From Plasmodiophora brassicae (taxonomy: Eukaryota; Endomyxa: Phytomyxea; Phytomyxea; Plasmodiophorida): 64,000 bases of DNA. The number at the start of each line of letters is the position of its first letter. The stretch's first letter is position 1. Under the pieces are notes generated by a model, which saw only the letters and a program-made list of their open reading frames with translations, made no database searches and was not told the DNA's origin. Location: assembly GCA_036867785.1 (NCBI GenBank), contig CP145421.1, positions 372,001 through 436,000 on the forward strand, written 5' to 3'. The position numbers were made by a program, and so were the translations under genes. This document shows, piece by piece, positions 9,362 through 20,172 of the stretch.

Positions 9362-10010
9362 TCATTTATTGGACGTAGTACCGACGTGACGCCAAGTGTT
9401 GAGGATTGTATCTTTGATGATCTGCGTTCCGCTGTCGTACGCCCACATTGCAATGTCCTGACGCGTAGGCTCCTGGCGGATGTCCTGCCGACTGATCAGG
9501 AGAGTCGAGATGCCGTTGACGCAGAAGCCTTTAAACGGCTTGTTGATGCCGAGATCAAGGACCTGAAGTTTGGACGTGTACGCAGCCACCACGACTTGGA
9601 CAAAGAACGCCAGGCGCCTTCATAGACGTGCACATATTCCACTGCCTCGCTTACCTCAGAACCGAGATCGGCGGACTTGTCGACGACACTCGCCTCGAGG
9701 TGCGCCGAGAAATCATCGAGCATGAGATACGAATAAGTTGCCTCATGCTCGACAGCTTCTCAGCGCACCTCGAGTCGAGTGTCGTTGACAAGTTCGCCGA
9801 TCTCGGTACTGAGCATACTCGAGGTGCGCCGAGAAACTGTCGAGCAGGAGGTACGAACAACACCAGCGCCAAACCGTCGGCACTCGTGGAAGAGCATGGT
9901 GGCCGTGACCGGAAGCGACTTCTCCCGCATCTGCACCTTCCACATCTTGTCGCGCCGCGGCGGACGTCTTCTTTGTCGAGCAACTTTCGCCACCGCTTGA
10001 TCTGACGCCA
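9362..10010 (-). mobile_element. pogo/Tigger-type DDE transposase relic
   Basis: The minus strand carries, in family order but in broken frames, KMWKVQMREKSLPVTATMLF, then LMLDDFSAHLEASVV (with a catalytic-type Asp in the LDDFSAH block), then VAAYTSKLQVLDLGINKPFK. These are the DDE_1 superfamily blocks of Tc1/mariner-pogo transposases, the last being the hallmark TS-x-LQ-x-LD-x-G-x-NKPFK. The catalytic block is present in three copies in alternating orientation, and stops and frameshifts interrupt the sequence, so the element is not active. Confidence 0.65.
9661..9807. repeat. Palindrome built from the transposase catalytic block
   Basis: Left arm 9661-9726 and right arm 9742-9807 (66 bp each) are reverse complements with about eight mismatches, separated by 15 bp. 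A third partial copy follows from about 9818 in the left-arm orientation. All three encode the LD(D/S)FSAHLE segment of the DDE transposase. Confidence 0.88.
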
Positions 10011-10776
10011 GCAGCCGACGTCGTGCTTCTGTGGGGAAAGCGGTGCGCGCCGCATTCAACGATGGCATCTGCCGTATGGACGCAGGGCGGCTGGTCGGCC
10101 GGCTGCCGTACGTCCGGTTTTCCACGTGCGAACGGACGTGCGGCGTGGCACACGGCGACCCCACAGGTACGCCCGCCTGGGCAGTTGTCGTACCGATACT
10201 AGTACCTGGACATCGTCGTACGTAACCCACTTCTTCACGACCCTGTCATCCGGGTGCATGTAGCCGACCAGGGAGCCATCGTTGAAGCGGGTGGCGCTGG
10301 CGCGACAGACCGGCCGATGCCGGAGGAAGGGGGCGGGGGGACGTGTGGCGCCAGCCTACGACAGATGCTAGTCGATGCGGGGCAACAATTCGCTCCGCTG
10401 CACTAGGAGGCTACAACTGAGTTTACTGACACATTACTGTTGCATGGAGAATGTCAGTGAATGACAAATAGTTTTCTCTTTACCTGCGTACAATATTACG
10501 CAGCGCGGAGTTGCCTCGCGCTTTGTGAGGGACACTCGAAAAATCGGTGCACAGTCACGTCTTCGTTCTTGTGCCCAGCCGCGTGCGCTATCGTCATGGA
10601 GTCTTTATCTGTAGCGTAATCTAATTTATATAGGTCGTTTCGACATTTGGTCTGGGAATATATGGAATGCGATCTGCGTAGTTATTTGCGCCCAGTCCAA
10701 GGACGTGATCAGCCGCCCTCCAACCGACGGTAGGTTCACCCGCGGAGTCCGCCACGGAGTCCGTAAACCGTTCACG
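10011..10776. other. Non-coding stretch upstream of LSG1
   Basis: About 770 bp with only short frames lacking features. It probably contains the LSG1 promoter and transposon debris. A short G-rich run occurs near 10325-10340. Nothing else can be supported. Confidence 0.4.
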
Positions 10777-12537
10777 ATGGGCAAGAAGCAGGACGCGAAA
10801 TCGGGGTTGGGGAATGCCATCCAGAACGCTGGCAATGCTCCCAGGACCCGAAAGCAGCGTCAGGATGTACGTAACAAACCCCTACCGACCATATCCGTAA
10901 GCCTGATCTGTTGTTGTACAGCGGCATTTGCAGGACGTTGGGGTTGATACGAAATCCAGCCTGTCGTCGATCATCGAACGCAACGACCTGGATGAGTTCG
11001 TTGCCGTTGCAATGCTTGAGCAGCGTGAATTCGTTGCGGAACGTGGCACTGTGCATATCGTGGATGATGGGACTAGTGACGTGTCGCTGCCCAAACCCAG
11101 TCGTCTTCCTGAAATGTATGACTACGCTGCGCTACCGATTCCTCGTCGGCCACCATGGACGACTGATATGACGCGAGATGAACTCGAGCAGCTTGAACGC
11201 ACCGCGTTCCTGGACTGGCGCCGCGACCTAGCACATCTGGCGGAACAGTCGAAACTGGCCATCACTCCGTATGAGAAGAACTTGGAGGTGTGGCGTCAGC
11301 TGTGGCGGGTCATGGAACGCAGTGACGTTGTCGTGCAAATTGTGGATGCGCGCAACCCACTGCTGTTTCTCTGCAAGGACATCGAAACCGTTGTCGGCCC
11401 CATAGGGAAACGTACCCTACTTGTTGTCAACAAGGCGGACTTCCTGTCGGAACACATGCGCCTCTGTTGGGCCGACTACTTCATCACGAAGGGCATCGAA
11501 TTTGTTTTCTTCTCCGCCAAGAACGAACAGATCCGTCGCGAATCTGAAATTGCTGAAAGCCAGTCCGGCGACGATGATGAGGAGCCTGTCCAACGGGGCG
11601 AGGAGCAAGTGGAAGTTGCCCCTATCACTCCGATATCGATTCTCGACACGGCCCAACTCATCGACCGCTTCTTGTCTGTCGTTAACGTTGATCGCACGAT
11701 CACAGTTGGCCTGATCGGCTACCCGAACGTCGGCAAGAGCTCCATCATTAATGCGCTGATGGGCGAGAAACGCGTCGGCGTCGCATCAATGCCTGGGAAG
11801 ACGCGCCACTTTCAGACACTGATCTTGAGCGACCGCGTCACCCTCTGCGATTGTCCCGGGCTGGTGTTCCCGACGTTCATGAACTCGCAGGCCGATTTGG
11901 TCGTCAACGGAATCCTACCCATCGATCGGCTGCGGGATTTCCTTTCGCCATGTGAACTGGTTGCGTCCCGTGTCGAACGTCTCCAGTTCCAGAACCTATA
12001 CGGGCTTCGGTTCCCTGTCGACTTAGAACAACTAACGGGACGTGACGTTCTTGTTGAGTTCGCGCGTGTTCGCGGCCTTGTCACCGGTCGTGCTTTACCT
12101 GATGAGGCCATGGCCGCCAGGTACATATTGAAGGACTTCACGAATGGCAGGCTACTATACTGTCATCCCCCACCGAATTGCAACACGACCCTGTTCCTGA
12201 AGAGTATCACTGCGGAATCTCTGCAGATGTGCCGTCCACAAAAGGTTAGCCGAATTGCGGGACGATGCTTCCTCATTTCTCATCATGGTTACTGTACTGC
12301 CAGGCGTCACCTTCTACGACCTCCGTCGATAGCATCCTCGAATCTGTAGTGACACCTGCGAACCCAATGGCTGGCCGATCGGGATGGAGCATGAAGAAGG
12401 AAATGCGGCAAGCGAAGGCTCGAGCGAAAGCTCACGAGCGAGGTCGCCTAGCGGCAGAAGTTGACGTTGCGTCGCAGGAAGGTTCCAAGGCGCGGGCTGG
12501 AAAGTCCCGTAATGTTATTGCTATTACTGGATATTAA
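10777..12537 (+). CDS. LSG1: Large-subunit GTPase LSG1
   Basis: Cytoplasmic GTPase that releases the export adaptor NMD3 from pre-60S ribosomes. Three exons (10777-10866, 10934-12244, 12304-12537), with phase-0 introns of 67 and 59 nt, give 544 residues. The N-terminus MGKKQDAKSGLGNAI is typical. The middle shows WRQLWRVMERSDVVVQIVDA, then the circularly permuted GTPase order: G4 (VVNKADFL, about residue 190) precedes G1 (GYPNVGKSS, about residue 295) and G3 (DCPGLVFP). An acidic linker (DDDEEPVQRGEE) separates them, as in LSG1 orthologues. The C-terminal exon is Lys/Arg-rich (KKEMRQAKARAKAHERGR), as expected for ribosome contact. It starts downstream of the transposon island. The stop is 43 bp from the convergent M13 protease stop. 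Confidence 0.95.
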
Positions 12538-12580
12538 ACATATGTTCATACGGAAGGCCCCCGCATGCTTGTATGTCTTT

Positions 12581-14998
12581 CTACCAAACGGCACACCTTT
12601 CCGCAGGGTCGCGCCACATTGGCGCCCCAGGTGCGACTCCAAACGCCTTGTAGAATTCAACGAGATTGGACAGTGGACCGTTAACGCGAAGAGAACCGGG
12701 CGCGTGCGGATCGGTGATAAGGCGCTGAAGGGCAGCCTCAGGACGAATAACGTTTCGCCAGATCTGGTTTGACGTCACAAATAGTGCCGACAGTAACCAG
12801 GCTTCATGGCCTTACCTGAGCCCATGACAAGAAAAAGCGCTGATGTGGTGTGAACCCGTCAATGACGGATCCGTTCACGTCAGAATGATCTCGGAGGAAT
12901 TGGTCCAAAGCGGCATGTGCAATCTTGAGCCCGCCGAGGTCAGCGATGTTCTCACCCTGCGTGAGCTTTCCATTAACAGGCTTCCCTTCGACCGTGTAGC
13001 TGTCGAACTGTTTGATGATGACATCAGCACGTGCCTTGAACGCATCAGCGTCCGAAGGCGTCCACCAGTCTGTCAGGTTTCCGTCCCAGGCGTACTTACG
13101 TCCCTGGTCGTCGAAGCCATGTGTCATCTCGTGTCCTGAGACAAGCGGGCATATCGGTATGCAGCGGACACAACGGTTACAGCAGTTCAAGTACCAATGA
13201 CGGCTCCGATGGCGCCCAAGTTGACGGGAACGTCGCCAAACGGCATTTCGCTCGTTGGGGGGATGAAGAACGGCGGCTGAAGGATCGCAGCAGGGAACAC
13301 AATCTCTGTCCTCAGGGTCAGATGAGTGATGTAACCCCAACTCCACCGGCGACAAACCGTTCAGCTCAGGATTGAAGTAGGCGTTGACCATGAAAGGCGG
13401 CATGTGCCACTGCGTCCGGTCGACGGGTTTGTTAAGCCGTTCTATCTCGCGACGCCGATCATCGATGGCCCCCGCCCACTCGTTAACAACGTAAGGCAAC
13501 TTGGCTGACACTTGGACGCGCGAATAATCCTCCCACTTGTCAGGGAACCCAATTTTGACACCAAAAGCATCCAGCTTGCGCAAAGCGTTCTTCTTGGTCT
13601 CCGACCCCATCCACTCGAGCCCTTCAAGGCGCTTCCGGAGCGATTCCTTCAGCCAGGCCACCATCTCTATGCAGCGTTGTTTGGCAACCTCAGGGAAATG
13701 TCGCTGCACGTAGAGTTGCGCAAGAGGCGTTTCCAGGCGAGACCCCACAACAGACAGAACACGTTTCCACCGCGGCTTCGGTTCTTGCTGCCCTTCCAAC
13801 GTCTTCTGGAAGAATTCAAAGTCCTCGTTAACGAACTTGGCTGACAGAAACGGAGCAGCGCCCGACAGCAGGTGCCAACGCAAATACGTGTGCCACGTGT
13901 CAGTCTTCGCGTCGTTCAGCAGTTCCGCCAGCTTCGTCAGGAACGCGGGGTTGTCCACGATGATGGGCATATCCTCAGCCGATATACCGATGCCGTCAAA
14001 GTACGCACGGATCGCTTCGACGGATAGACCTGTGGCGTTGGCCAGTTCAGCCACAGACCCAAACTTGTTGTACACACGGTGCGGATCGCGCCGTTCAGTC
14101 CGCGTCAAGCTAGCTTCAGCAAGAACGGTCTCAAGCCGCAGAATCTCGCGAGCACGTTCATGTCCGTCTGCGTGGCCCAGCATGGACAGCATCTTCGCAA
14201 CGTGGGCCACGAACTTCTCTCGAATCTCGGCTTTATCAGGCAGAGTGTAGTAATCGCGATCTGGCAAGCTCAGGCTGAAGAATAGCATGAGCGCGCTCAC
14301 GATTGACGTGGTTTGTGGCGTCACGTACCCGCTTTGGTAGAGGTGAAGAAGGACCCAACTGGAGTTCTTGCTGTCTGGGCTGGCACTCATTGCGAAGCAG
14401 CACGATACACCTAGTTTGTGCAGGTGGCCGACTGCCCGCATCAGTGCATGGGCACTGGTTGCTGACGAAATCCGTTGGAATTCGGGCTCGAGCGGCGTGA
14501 CACCAGCTGTCTACGCAACGTCAGTACGACTTGAACGGGAACAACGTCCATCCTTACTTCACAGAGTCCTTCGTTCATACCCGACGAATAGAACGCGCCA
14601 ACCTGAGTATCATCAGCTGCTTCCTCGACAATGGCCTTCAGGTACTCGCGATTGCGTTCGGCGAGCACCTCGAACGTGCCGAATCGCGCGAACTCGCCTG
14701 GCGGCGTCGGATTCGCATCCAGCCATGCGCCATTAGCGAACCGGTAGAAGTCGTCGCCCGGCGGCGTGCTCCTGTCCAGGTTGCCGACACTGATCGCTGG
14801 CGCCTCCCCCGACGCCATCCGCGCCTGCCCCGGGCCGCACCGCCCGATCGCGATCCAAAATATGCTTCCAGCGGTAGTGGTACGACGTCCCAACCTAGCC
14901 AAGACGGATCCAGCGTACATTGCGACGAACAGCGCGAACCCTGTACAACAGTGAACAGGGCCAGCACCCCCGTCAGTCTCCATATACGACATCGCCAT
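12581..14998 (-). CDS. M13-family (neprilysin/PepO-like) zinc metallopeptidase
   Basis: Five exons (14998-14558, 14510-13358, 13305-13195, 13135-12816, 12763-12581) with introns of 47, 52, 59 and 52 nt give 735 residues. A hydrophobic segment near the N-terminus (CTGFALFVAMYAGSVLARLG) predicts a type II membrane anchor. The N-lobe block PPGDDFYRFANGAWL and the late blocks MVNAYFNPELNEIVFPAAIL and FFLSWAQ are family signatures. Zinc ligands are seen as HEMTH (about 570-574) with the third ligand Glu in GENIADLGG (about 630). The ending PMWRDPAERCAVW replaces the usual C-terminal CxxW with CAVW, so it is essentially conserved. Likely peptide processing at a membrane surface. An upstream in-frame Met at 15037 is an alternative start. 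Confidence 0.93.
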
Positions 14999-15223
14999 GA
15001 TGGCACCCTTACGTGTCCAACGAAACACTGCCTGCATCGCGCCGCCTCGGGGGCCACGATCTACCCAGCAGGCCAAAAGCGGAGATTGTGATGAATGGGC
15101 GACAGGCGTTCATCAGTTCGCAGCGGCGTTTGCAACTTGGTCGATTCTGCGGGACTGCAGGCGCAGTCGACTGCTTCCGAGTGCGATCGACGCAGGCTAC
15201 GGTGTTCGGGTCCACGTCGACCC

Positions 15224-15472
15224 ATGGCGGACGATAAGGACAGGGTCCTGATGCGGCTACGCGATCGGCCGCTGTCGAGGCTGGAGCTGAGCGGTGCCGA
15301 GCAGGGCATCGTGGTGCGGCTGGCGGCTGAAGGTCAGGTAGGTCGTGTCGAACTGGACGCGGCCGACGTCGAATCGGTCGACATCGTTTGCCGCGTTTGT
15401 AGTAGTGGCAGTTCGTCGTGTCCCAAGGGCGATCTGCAAACGCCAACGAGGTTTACAATTCCGCTGGCGTGA
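15224..15472 (+). CDS. Hypothetical small protein
   Basis: An 82-residue frame starts MADDKDRVLMRLRDRPLSRL and is rich in Arg, Asp and Val, suggesting alternating beta and helical segments (SGAEQGIVVRLAAEGQVGRV). It lies divergently from the M13 protease start. No family is recognised. The C-terminal quarter (CRVCSSGSSSCPKG) may be intronic, since a frame shift after a TAG-type acceptor near 15400 also stays open. Existence as a gene is uncertain. Confidence 0.3.
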   Translation: MADDKDRVLMRLRDRPLSRLELSGAEQGIVVRLAAEGQVGRVELDAADVESVDIVCRVCSSGSSSCPKGDLQTPTRFTIPLA

Positions 15473-15655
15473 CTTGTTGCGCTTTCGTAATGTGTTCGTA
15501 GGTCCACGCCGGGCGGTCTTAGGTCCACACCGACATCCTCTGGGCGTAAGCGCTTACGAGACCTGACTCCGATCAAGGTTTCTCTGCCCTTGTTCCGAAA
15601 TCGTGTCCAGTTGTCATTAACGTTCTGTTAGCCTCTGGGCAAGGCCGCGTCCTTC

Positions 15656-16011
15656 ATGACCCCAAAGCGCCGCGCTGTGGCGCCCGCTGCGAACCGTGTT
15701 GTCGATCTCGAGCGAGAGATTTCGTCCCTGCAGGCATCACTTGCGAAAGACCACCAAATCGTGAGTACTGCCGGCATTCAGTAAGCCCGCACGCTCGCTG
15801 ACGGAGGCTGGCGTAGGCAGAGACAGAGCGTCTGAATGGCCTTGCCGACCGATGGACATCGGCTGTGCAGGAAATGCTCGGCGACATGATGAACCTGGCC
15901 CGTCAGTCCAGCACTTCAGACACACAGGCGACCATGGCTGGTCTTCTTCAGCACATGCGTATCGACCCCGAACTGGTCCGTTTCGATGCGAACGAGGACA
16001 CATTCGTCTAG
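15656..16011 (+). CDS. Small coiled-coil protein, possibly Mei5/Sfr1-like
   Basis: Two exons (15656-15760 and 15817-16011) joined across a 56-nt phase-0 intron with a perfect GTGAGT donor encode 118 codons' worth of DNA split as 35 plus 65 codons, giving 99 residues. The N-terminus is basic (MTPKRRAVAPAANR), followed by a heptad region (VVDLEREISSLQASLA) that continues across the junction (ETERLNGLADRWTSAV). The end reads LLQHMRIDPELVRFDANEDTF. The coiled coil followed by a short Asp-rich tail resembles the C-terminal part of Swi5 partners (Mei5/Sfr1), which help Rad51 loading, but similarity is weak. It ends 36 bp from the convergent syntaxin stop. Confidence 0.5.
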
Positions 16012-16047
16012 ATGCCCTCGAATGAACACTGAAATAATATACGAAAT

Positions 16048-16866
16048 TTAACGATTGAACAGAATGAACAGAGCGATCGCAGCCACGACAACGAAGATGA
16101 ACAGGAGCTTGCACATGCGCGATCTGGCGTTTCTCTGGTAATGCTGGGCTCTCTGCACCTCCTGGTACCCGCTGCGCGTGTAGTCCGCCGTGCTCGTTAT
16201 GTTATCGGCGATGGTGGTAATGGATTCCTGCTGTGCTTCGACAAGTAGGCTCATATCTTTGAACATGTCGTTCAGTTCCACGACGTCGCGTTCGATCTGC
16301 TGAATCTCCGCTTCGGTCTCCTGAATCTGCCGAGCCTGATCTGCAGCCATATCGATCTGAATCTGCTCCTGCTCCTGCGAAAGAAGCGGCTCTCGAGATT
16401 GGGTCGCGAAATCGTCACGAGCTAATCGAAACGGTATTAGTCGCCACACGGAACAATCCGTCATGTCAATCGCTTACGTAAGGTGGACGATGGAGACTGC
16501 CGTTTCGCTTCAAACAGAGCTCGTCGCTCGTGGTCAGCAATCCGTTCGGCAAGACCTTGCGTCTTCTTGATCTCTTTCTCAAGCGTCCGCTTCAGCTTCT
16601 GGAATCGGGCACGCTCGGTCACGTCAGCCGAACCCATCGTGCCTGTTGCGTCTTTTAACGATTGTGCGATCTCCTTAGCTGTCGACAAACAGTTATCAGA
16701 CGTCACGTTGGTGAATTGCGACTGACCACCTACCAAGGTTCATGGCGGCCTCGACCTGGCAACGCAAATCGCGAGGCGAGACGCGCCCCATGCGATCCAT
16801 GGTGCGCCGGATGGCGGCATTCTGCGAGGTGAGTCCCTGGAGCCGGGCCGTGGCATCGGTGAGCAT
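16048..16866 (-). CDS. Syntaxin, Qa-SNARE (syntaxin 7/12/Pep12-like)
   Basis: Endosomal-type t-SNARE for membrane fusion. Exons 16866-16734, 16678-16478 and 16421-16048 with 55- and 56-nt introns give 235 residues. An N-terminal Habc-like helical part (AKEIAQSLKDATG, ARFQKLKRTLEKEIKKTQ) leads to a linker and the SNARE motif (residues about 150-205): EIQQIERDVVELNDMFKDMS with the central ionic-layer Gln in VEAQQESI. It ends in a single C-terminal membrane anchor (LLFIFVVVAAIALFILF). The first exon may extend further upstream: the frame stays open to 17079, or a tiny 5' exon may exist, because the predicted Habc helix A is short. Confidence 0.9.
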
Positions 16867-17347
16867 GGCACCGGCGCCGATCTCGAGGAGCTCCACGGTG
16901 AGGCCACTCGACGAATGGACTTGATTCGACGTTTTGATGCACGCGCTCTCTGACCGACACCACACGCAAAAATCAGGTCGCACTCTTTCGGCACTCCGTC
17001 TCTGGACTCTCTGCCCCGCTGTCGCTGACGAGTGACGAGTGACGACCCAAATTCCAGCACGTTCAATGATTCCCGTCACAGTGCCAGATTACACGACGCG
17101 CTTCAACCACTTCGCTATCGGAACGTGCGTCATTCATTGCGAGAAGGCGATGACAAAGTGTGCCCGAGAATAAAAGGCGTTCACCGGTGCGATTGACGGC
17201 AGTGTGAACTGACGCATGATGTGTTCGTGGGTTTTCGCTGGCGCCAGACTGCTCCCGTAATAAAGTCAGCGTCTACGAAGCGACAACGTTGGAGTCACGA
17301 ACCGCCGCACCTAAAACGATTCCGGATTGCGGGACCGGCTGGCGCTA
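16867..17347. other. Divergent promoter region, syntaxin/FHIT
   Basis: About 480 bp between the syntaxin start (minus) and FHIT start (plus). Part may code for an unresolved syntaxin 5' exon. A possible TATA-like AATAAAAGG occurs near 17169. Confidence 0.35.
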
Positions 17348-18073
17348 ATGGCGGCAACTCGTGGCACGTTTGCATTCGGGCGGATTGTGCTGGACACGCG
17401 GCAAGTGTTCTTCGAGAGCCCGCTTAGCTATGGTAGGACGGGGCAAGCCGCTCTCCTCCTGTAACCTACTTAGCCGTCGCCGGGCAGCTACCGTCAATCT
17501 GAAGCCGCTTGTAGAGGGGCATGTCCTAGTCCTGCCGAAAAGGTGTATCGACAGGTTGATGATTATGTGCGAGGCTTTATGTAAGCATTCGATCATATTT
17601 ATTGGCGACTGCCTACATAGGTTCAATCTGTTAAACGATGACGAAGTGACGGACCTTTGGCGAAGTGTTCACCGAGTTTCGAGAGCATTGGAGGGGCATT
17701 ACAAGTGTAGGACCGTACGGTGAAACCGTTATGACGACGCTCCTAACAATGATGGTGTGCCTCGTGCGCAGGCGATGCATTTACGTTTGCCATCCAAGAC
17801 GGGAAGCACGCGGGGCAAAGGTCCCTACTTATCGTTGTTGCGTTGTGGATGGCCGCTCTGACTACTGCGGCCCGTAGTGTACCCCATGTGCACGTGCACG
17901 TCCTGCCGCGCCGCATTGGTGACTTCACGCCCAATGACGCCATCTATACGGCCCTGGACGTACACAACGCCAACCCGCTCCAGGTCGAGCATGATGATTT
18001 GCGCCCTCCTAGGTCCGTTGAGGAGATGCAACGAGAGGCCGATGTGCTTCGGTCATTGTTCATGCAAACTTAA
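17348..18073 (+). CDS. FHIT: FHIT-type dinucleoside triphosphate hydrolase
   Basis: Histidine-triad hydrolase that cleaves Ap3A to AMP and ADP. Five exons (17348-17432, 17488-17554, 17621-17706, 17772-17820, 17878-18073) separated by introns of 55, 66, 65 and 57 nt yield 160 residues, close to the usual 150. All junction phases agree. The N-terminal strand TRQVFFESPLSYATVNLKPL leads to VEGHVLVLPKR, and the middle strand TFAIQDGKHAGQSVPHVHVH includes the catalytic His triad (HVHVHV at 99-104, the middle His of the triad being the nucleophile). The segment LPRRIGDFTPNDAIY is diagnostic of FHIT rather than HINT or GalT. Confidence 0.93.
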
Positions 18074-18132
18074 GCCTACGCTTCCCAGCCCGTTCTGCAA
18101 GCGGTGTTCGACAGCAAACGAGTGCCCCTCTT

Positions 18133-20172
18133 TTACGTTTGAGTAGAGGACGTTGTTGTCACCGTCTCGCGAACCACGGGCGCCGGCTGGCGTGATCCTG
18201 TGCCCGTGCTCGGTGTCGTCGTCGCGGGCGCAGGCTCGTTTGTCGTCGGGGCCGTGGTCGGCGACGGCGACGTTTGTACGACGATGGTCGCCGCGGGCTG
18301 CTGAGGCGTCGTCGTCACCTGCTGCGATGGCTGCAGAGGCGTCGTCGTCACCTGCTGCGATGGCTGCTGAGGCGTCGTCGTCACCTGCTGCGATGGCTGC
18401 AGAGGCGTCGTCGTCACCTGCTGCGATGGCTGCTGAGGCGTCGTCGTCACCTGCTGCGATGGCTGCAGAGGCGTCGTCGTCACCTGCTGCGATGGCTGCT
18501 GAGGCGTCGTCGTCACCTGCTGCGATGGCTGCTGAGGCGTCGTCGTCACCTGCTGCGATGGCTGCTCAGTCGATGCGTTCGGTGCTGTTGCTGTTGGAGC
18601 CTGTCCTGCGGCGGCAGGCGCTGCTGTCGACGGCAGTGGTTGTGACGCAGCTGGTGTCGGCGTTGTCGCCTGCGTTGGAGTCGCTGCTGCCGGGGCTGGT
18701 GTCGGTGCGGGCGTTGGTGCCGGTGTAGGAGCCGGCGTTGCCTGCGTTGGCATCGTCGTAGTCGGCTGCTCCGTCGTCGTCTTCCGTGATGATGCCGACG
18801 ATGACGCTGGTTCATGCGAAGCGTCCATGATGAAGTTGTCGTCAGACTTCAAGGGGCCGTTTCGCGATGACGACGACCTCGCCGACGACGTGGACCCGCC
18901 GTTGCCGTGCGCCTTCGTGGCCCGAACGACGACAACCTTGGCCTTGCTCGTCTTTTTCGACGCCGACTCATCATCTTCAGCGTCTTCATCATCGTCCTGC
19001 TCCTGCTTCTTGGATTTCTTCGCCGGTTTCGGCTTCTTGGGTTCCTTCGACTTCACTGTCGCCGACTTCGTCGCATCCGGGTTTGCGCCGAACTTCTTCG
19101 TCTCCTCATCCATGGCACCCGGCGTCGCCTTGAAGTAGTCGTCAATGGAGTCGTCAGGCTGGAACCCGAGCGACGATGACCCAGCGATGGACGCCTTCTG
19201 CTCGTTGTTATCGCTTTCTTCGTCCTCGTCAGACGACGATTCGTCGTCTCCACCGGACCCGAATCCGAACCAGCTGCTCCTTGGCTTCTTCTTTGACACG
19301 GTATCCTCGTCATCGTCTTCCTCACCCTCGGCCTTCTTCGCCTTCCGGTTGCGCGTGTCACCTTCTTCCGGTCCATCGGATTCAACACCCTCGTCCTCAT
19401 CGCTGGACGATGGCGCGTTGGGCATCTCGTCGTCATCGCCGGACGGCGATGGCGAATCCTGCATATCATCATCGTTATCGCTGCCGTCACGTGGCGTCGG
19501 CGCCGTCTTCTGGCGTTTCATGGTGGCACGGACGACATCACCCCCCGTCACCGCCTTTGACTGATGCTGTTTGCTCTTCTTCGACGACGCTGGCGCGTTC
19601 TTCGGTTTCGGATGAAGGCTGCTGGACGCTTTCCTACCCGTTGTCGGCTGGCCAGGAACTGTCCATCCATCCTTCAACGCATTCGTGGACGGGCTCGACG
19701 GGTTGCCGTTAACGCTGACGCCCGAGTTGCTGTTGAAGTTCGCGCTCGGGTTGCTGTTGAAGCTGGCGCTCGGGTTGCTGTTGAAGCTGGCGCTCGGGTT
19801 GCTGTTGAAGCTGGCGCTCGGGTTGCTGTTGAAGCTGGCGCCCGGGTTGACGTTGAAAGTGCTGCTCGGGTTGCTGTTGAAGCCGACGTTGCTGTTCGGG
19901 CTATTGAAATGGTTGTTGGTACTGAAGCTGTTGGATGGCTGCACGAAGTTTGGTGGCGCCTGCATGAAGTTGTTGTTCAACGGTGGCGGGCCCTGCGGCG
20001 CGGCTGGTGGCGCATTGAACGTGTTGCCACCGTTGAACGTCGTCGAGGGCCCAGTGAACCCGTTCAGTCGCCCCACCTGTAACGCGGCGAACCTCTTGAA
20101 TCTGGCATGGCCTTGCGAGACAGCGGCAAGGGCGACAACGACAGCGACTGCGACCATCATGGATGGCTTCAT
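18133..20172 (-). CDS. Secreted low-complexity repeat protein
   Basis: A 679-residue single-exon product starting MKPSMMVAVAVVVALAAVSQ, a clear signal peptide. An upstream in-frame Met (20244) would bury the leader and is less likely. Next come a Pro/Asn-rich region with five near-identical SFNSNPSA octapeptides, a basic patch, and a long acidic Ser/Asp/Glu and Lys-rich segment (DDEDEESDNNEQ; SKKKPRSS). Then follow Thr/Pro/Ala tracts and at least seven PQQPSQQVTTTP units. The C-terminus is Thr/Ser-rich without a membrane span. Composition suggests an extended, possibly O-glycosylated extracellular or wall protein. No enzymatic domain is seen; the function is unknown. It ends 60 bp from convergent FHIT. 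Confidence 0.75.
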   Translation of the reverse strand: MKPSMMVAVAVVVALAAVSQGHARFKRFAALQVGRLNGFTGPSTTFNGGNTFNAPPAAPQGPPPLNNNFMQAPPNFVQPSNSFSTNNHFNSPNSNVGFNSNPSSTFNVNPGASFNSNPSASFNSNPSASFNSNPSASFNSNPSANFNSNSGVSVNGNPSSPSTNALKDGWTVPGQPTTGRKASSSLHPKPKNAPASSKKSKQHQSKAVTGGDVVRATMKRQKTAPTPRDGSDNDDDMQDSPSPSGDDDEMPNAPSSSDEDEGVESDGPEEGDTRNRKAKKAEGEEDDDEDTVSKKKPRSSWFGFGSGGDDESSSDEDEESDNNEQKASIAGSSSLGFQPDDSIDDYFKATPGAMDEETKKFGANPDATKSATVKSKEPKKPKPAKKSKKQEQDDDEDAEDDESASKKTSKAKVVVVRATKAHGNGGSTSSARSSSSRNGPLKSDDNFIMDASHEPASSSASSRKTTTEQPTTTMPTQATPAPTPAPTPAPTPAPAAATPTQATTPTPAASQPLPSTAAPAAAGQAPTATAPNASTEQPSQQVTTTPQQPSQQVTTTPQQPSQQVTTTPLQPSQQVTTTPQQPSQQVTTTPLQPSQQVTTTPQQPSQQVTTTPLQPSQQVTTTPQQPAATIVVQTSPSPTTAPTTNEPAPATTTPSTGTGSRQPAPVVRETVTTTSSTQT
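18303..18565 (-). repeat. Tandem 36-bp repeat encoding Thr/Gln/Pro units
   Basis: About seven tandem units of roughly 36 bp encode PQQPSQQVTTT, alternating with a PLQ variant every second unit, which implies a 72-bp higher-order duplication. High DNA identity indicates recent expansion. Confidence 0.85.
19730..19850 (-). repeat. Tandem 24-bp repeat encoding SFNSNPSA
   Basis: Five or so near-perfect 24-bp units encode Ser-Phe-Asn-Ser-Asn-Pro-Ser-Ala, flanked by diverged units, in the N-terminal part of the secreted repeat protein. Confidence 0.85.

Noticed and set aside
19145-19720. Ser-rich and Arg-rich plus-strand frames opposite the secreted repeat protein
   Set aside because: Low-complexity by-products of Asp/Glu/Ser codons in the real minus-strand gene.
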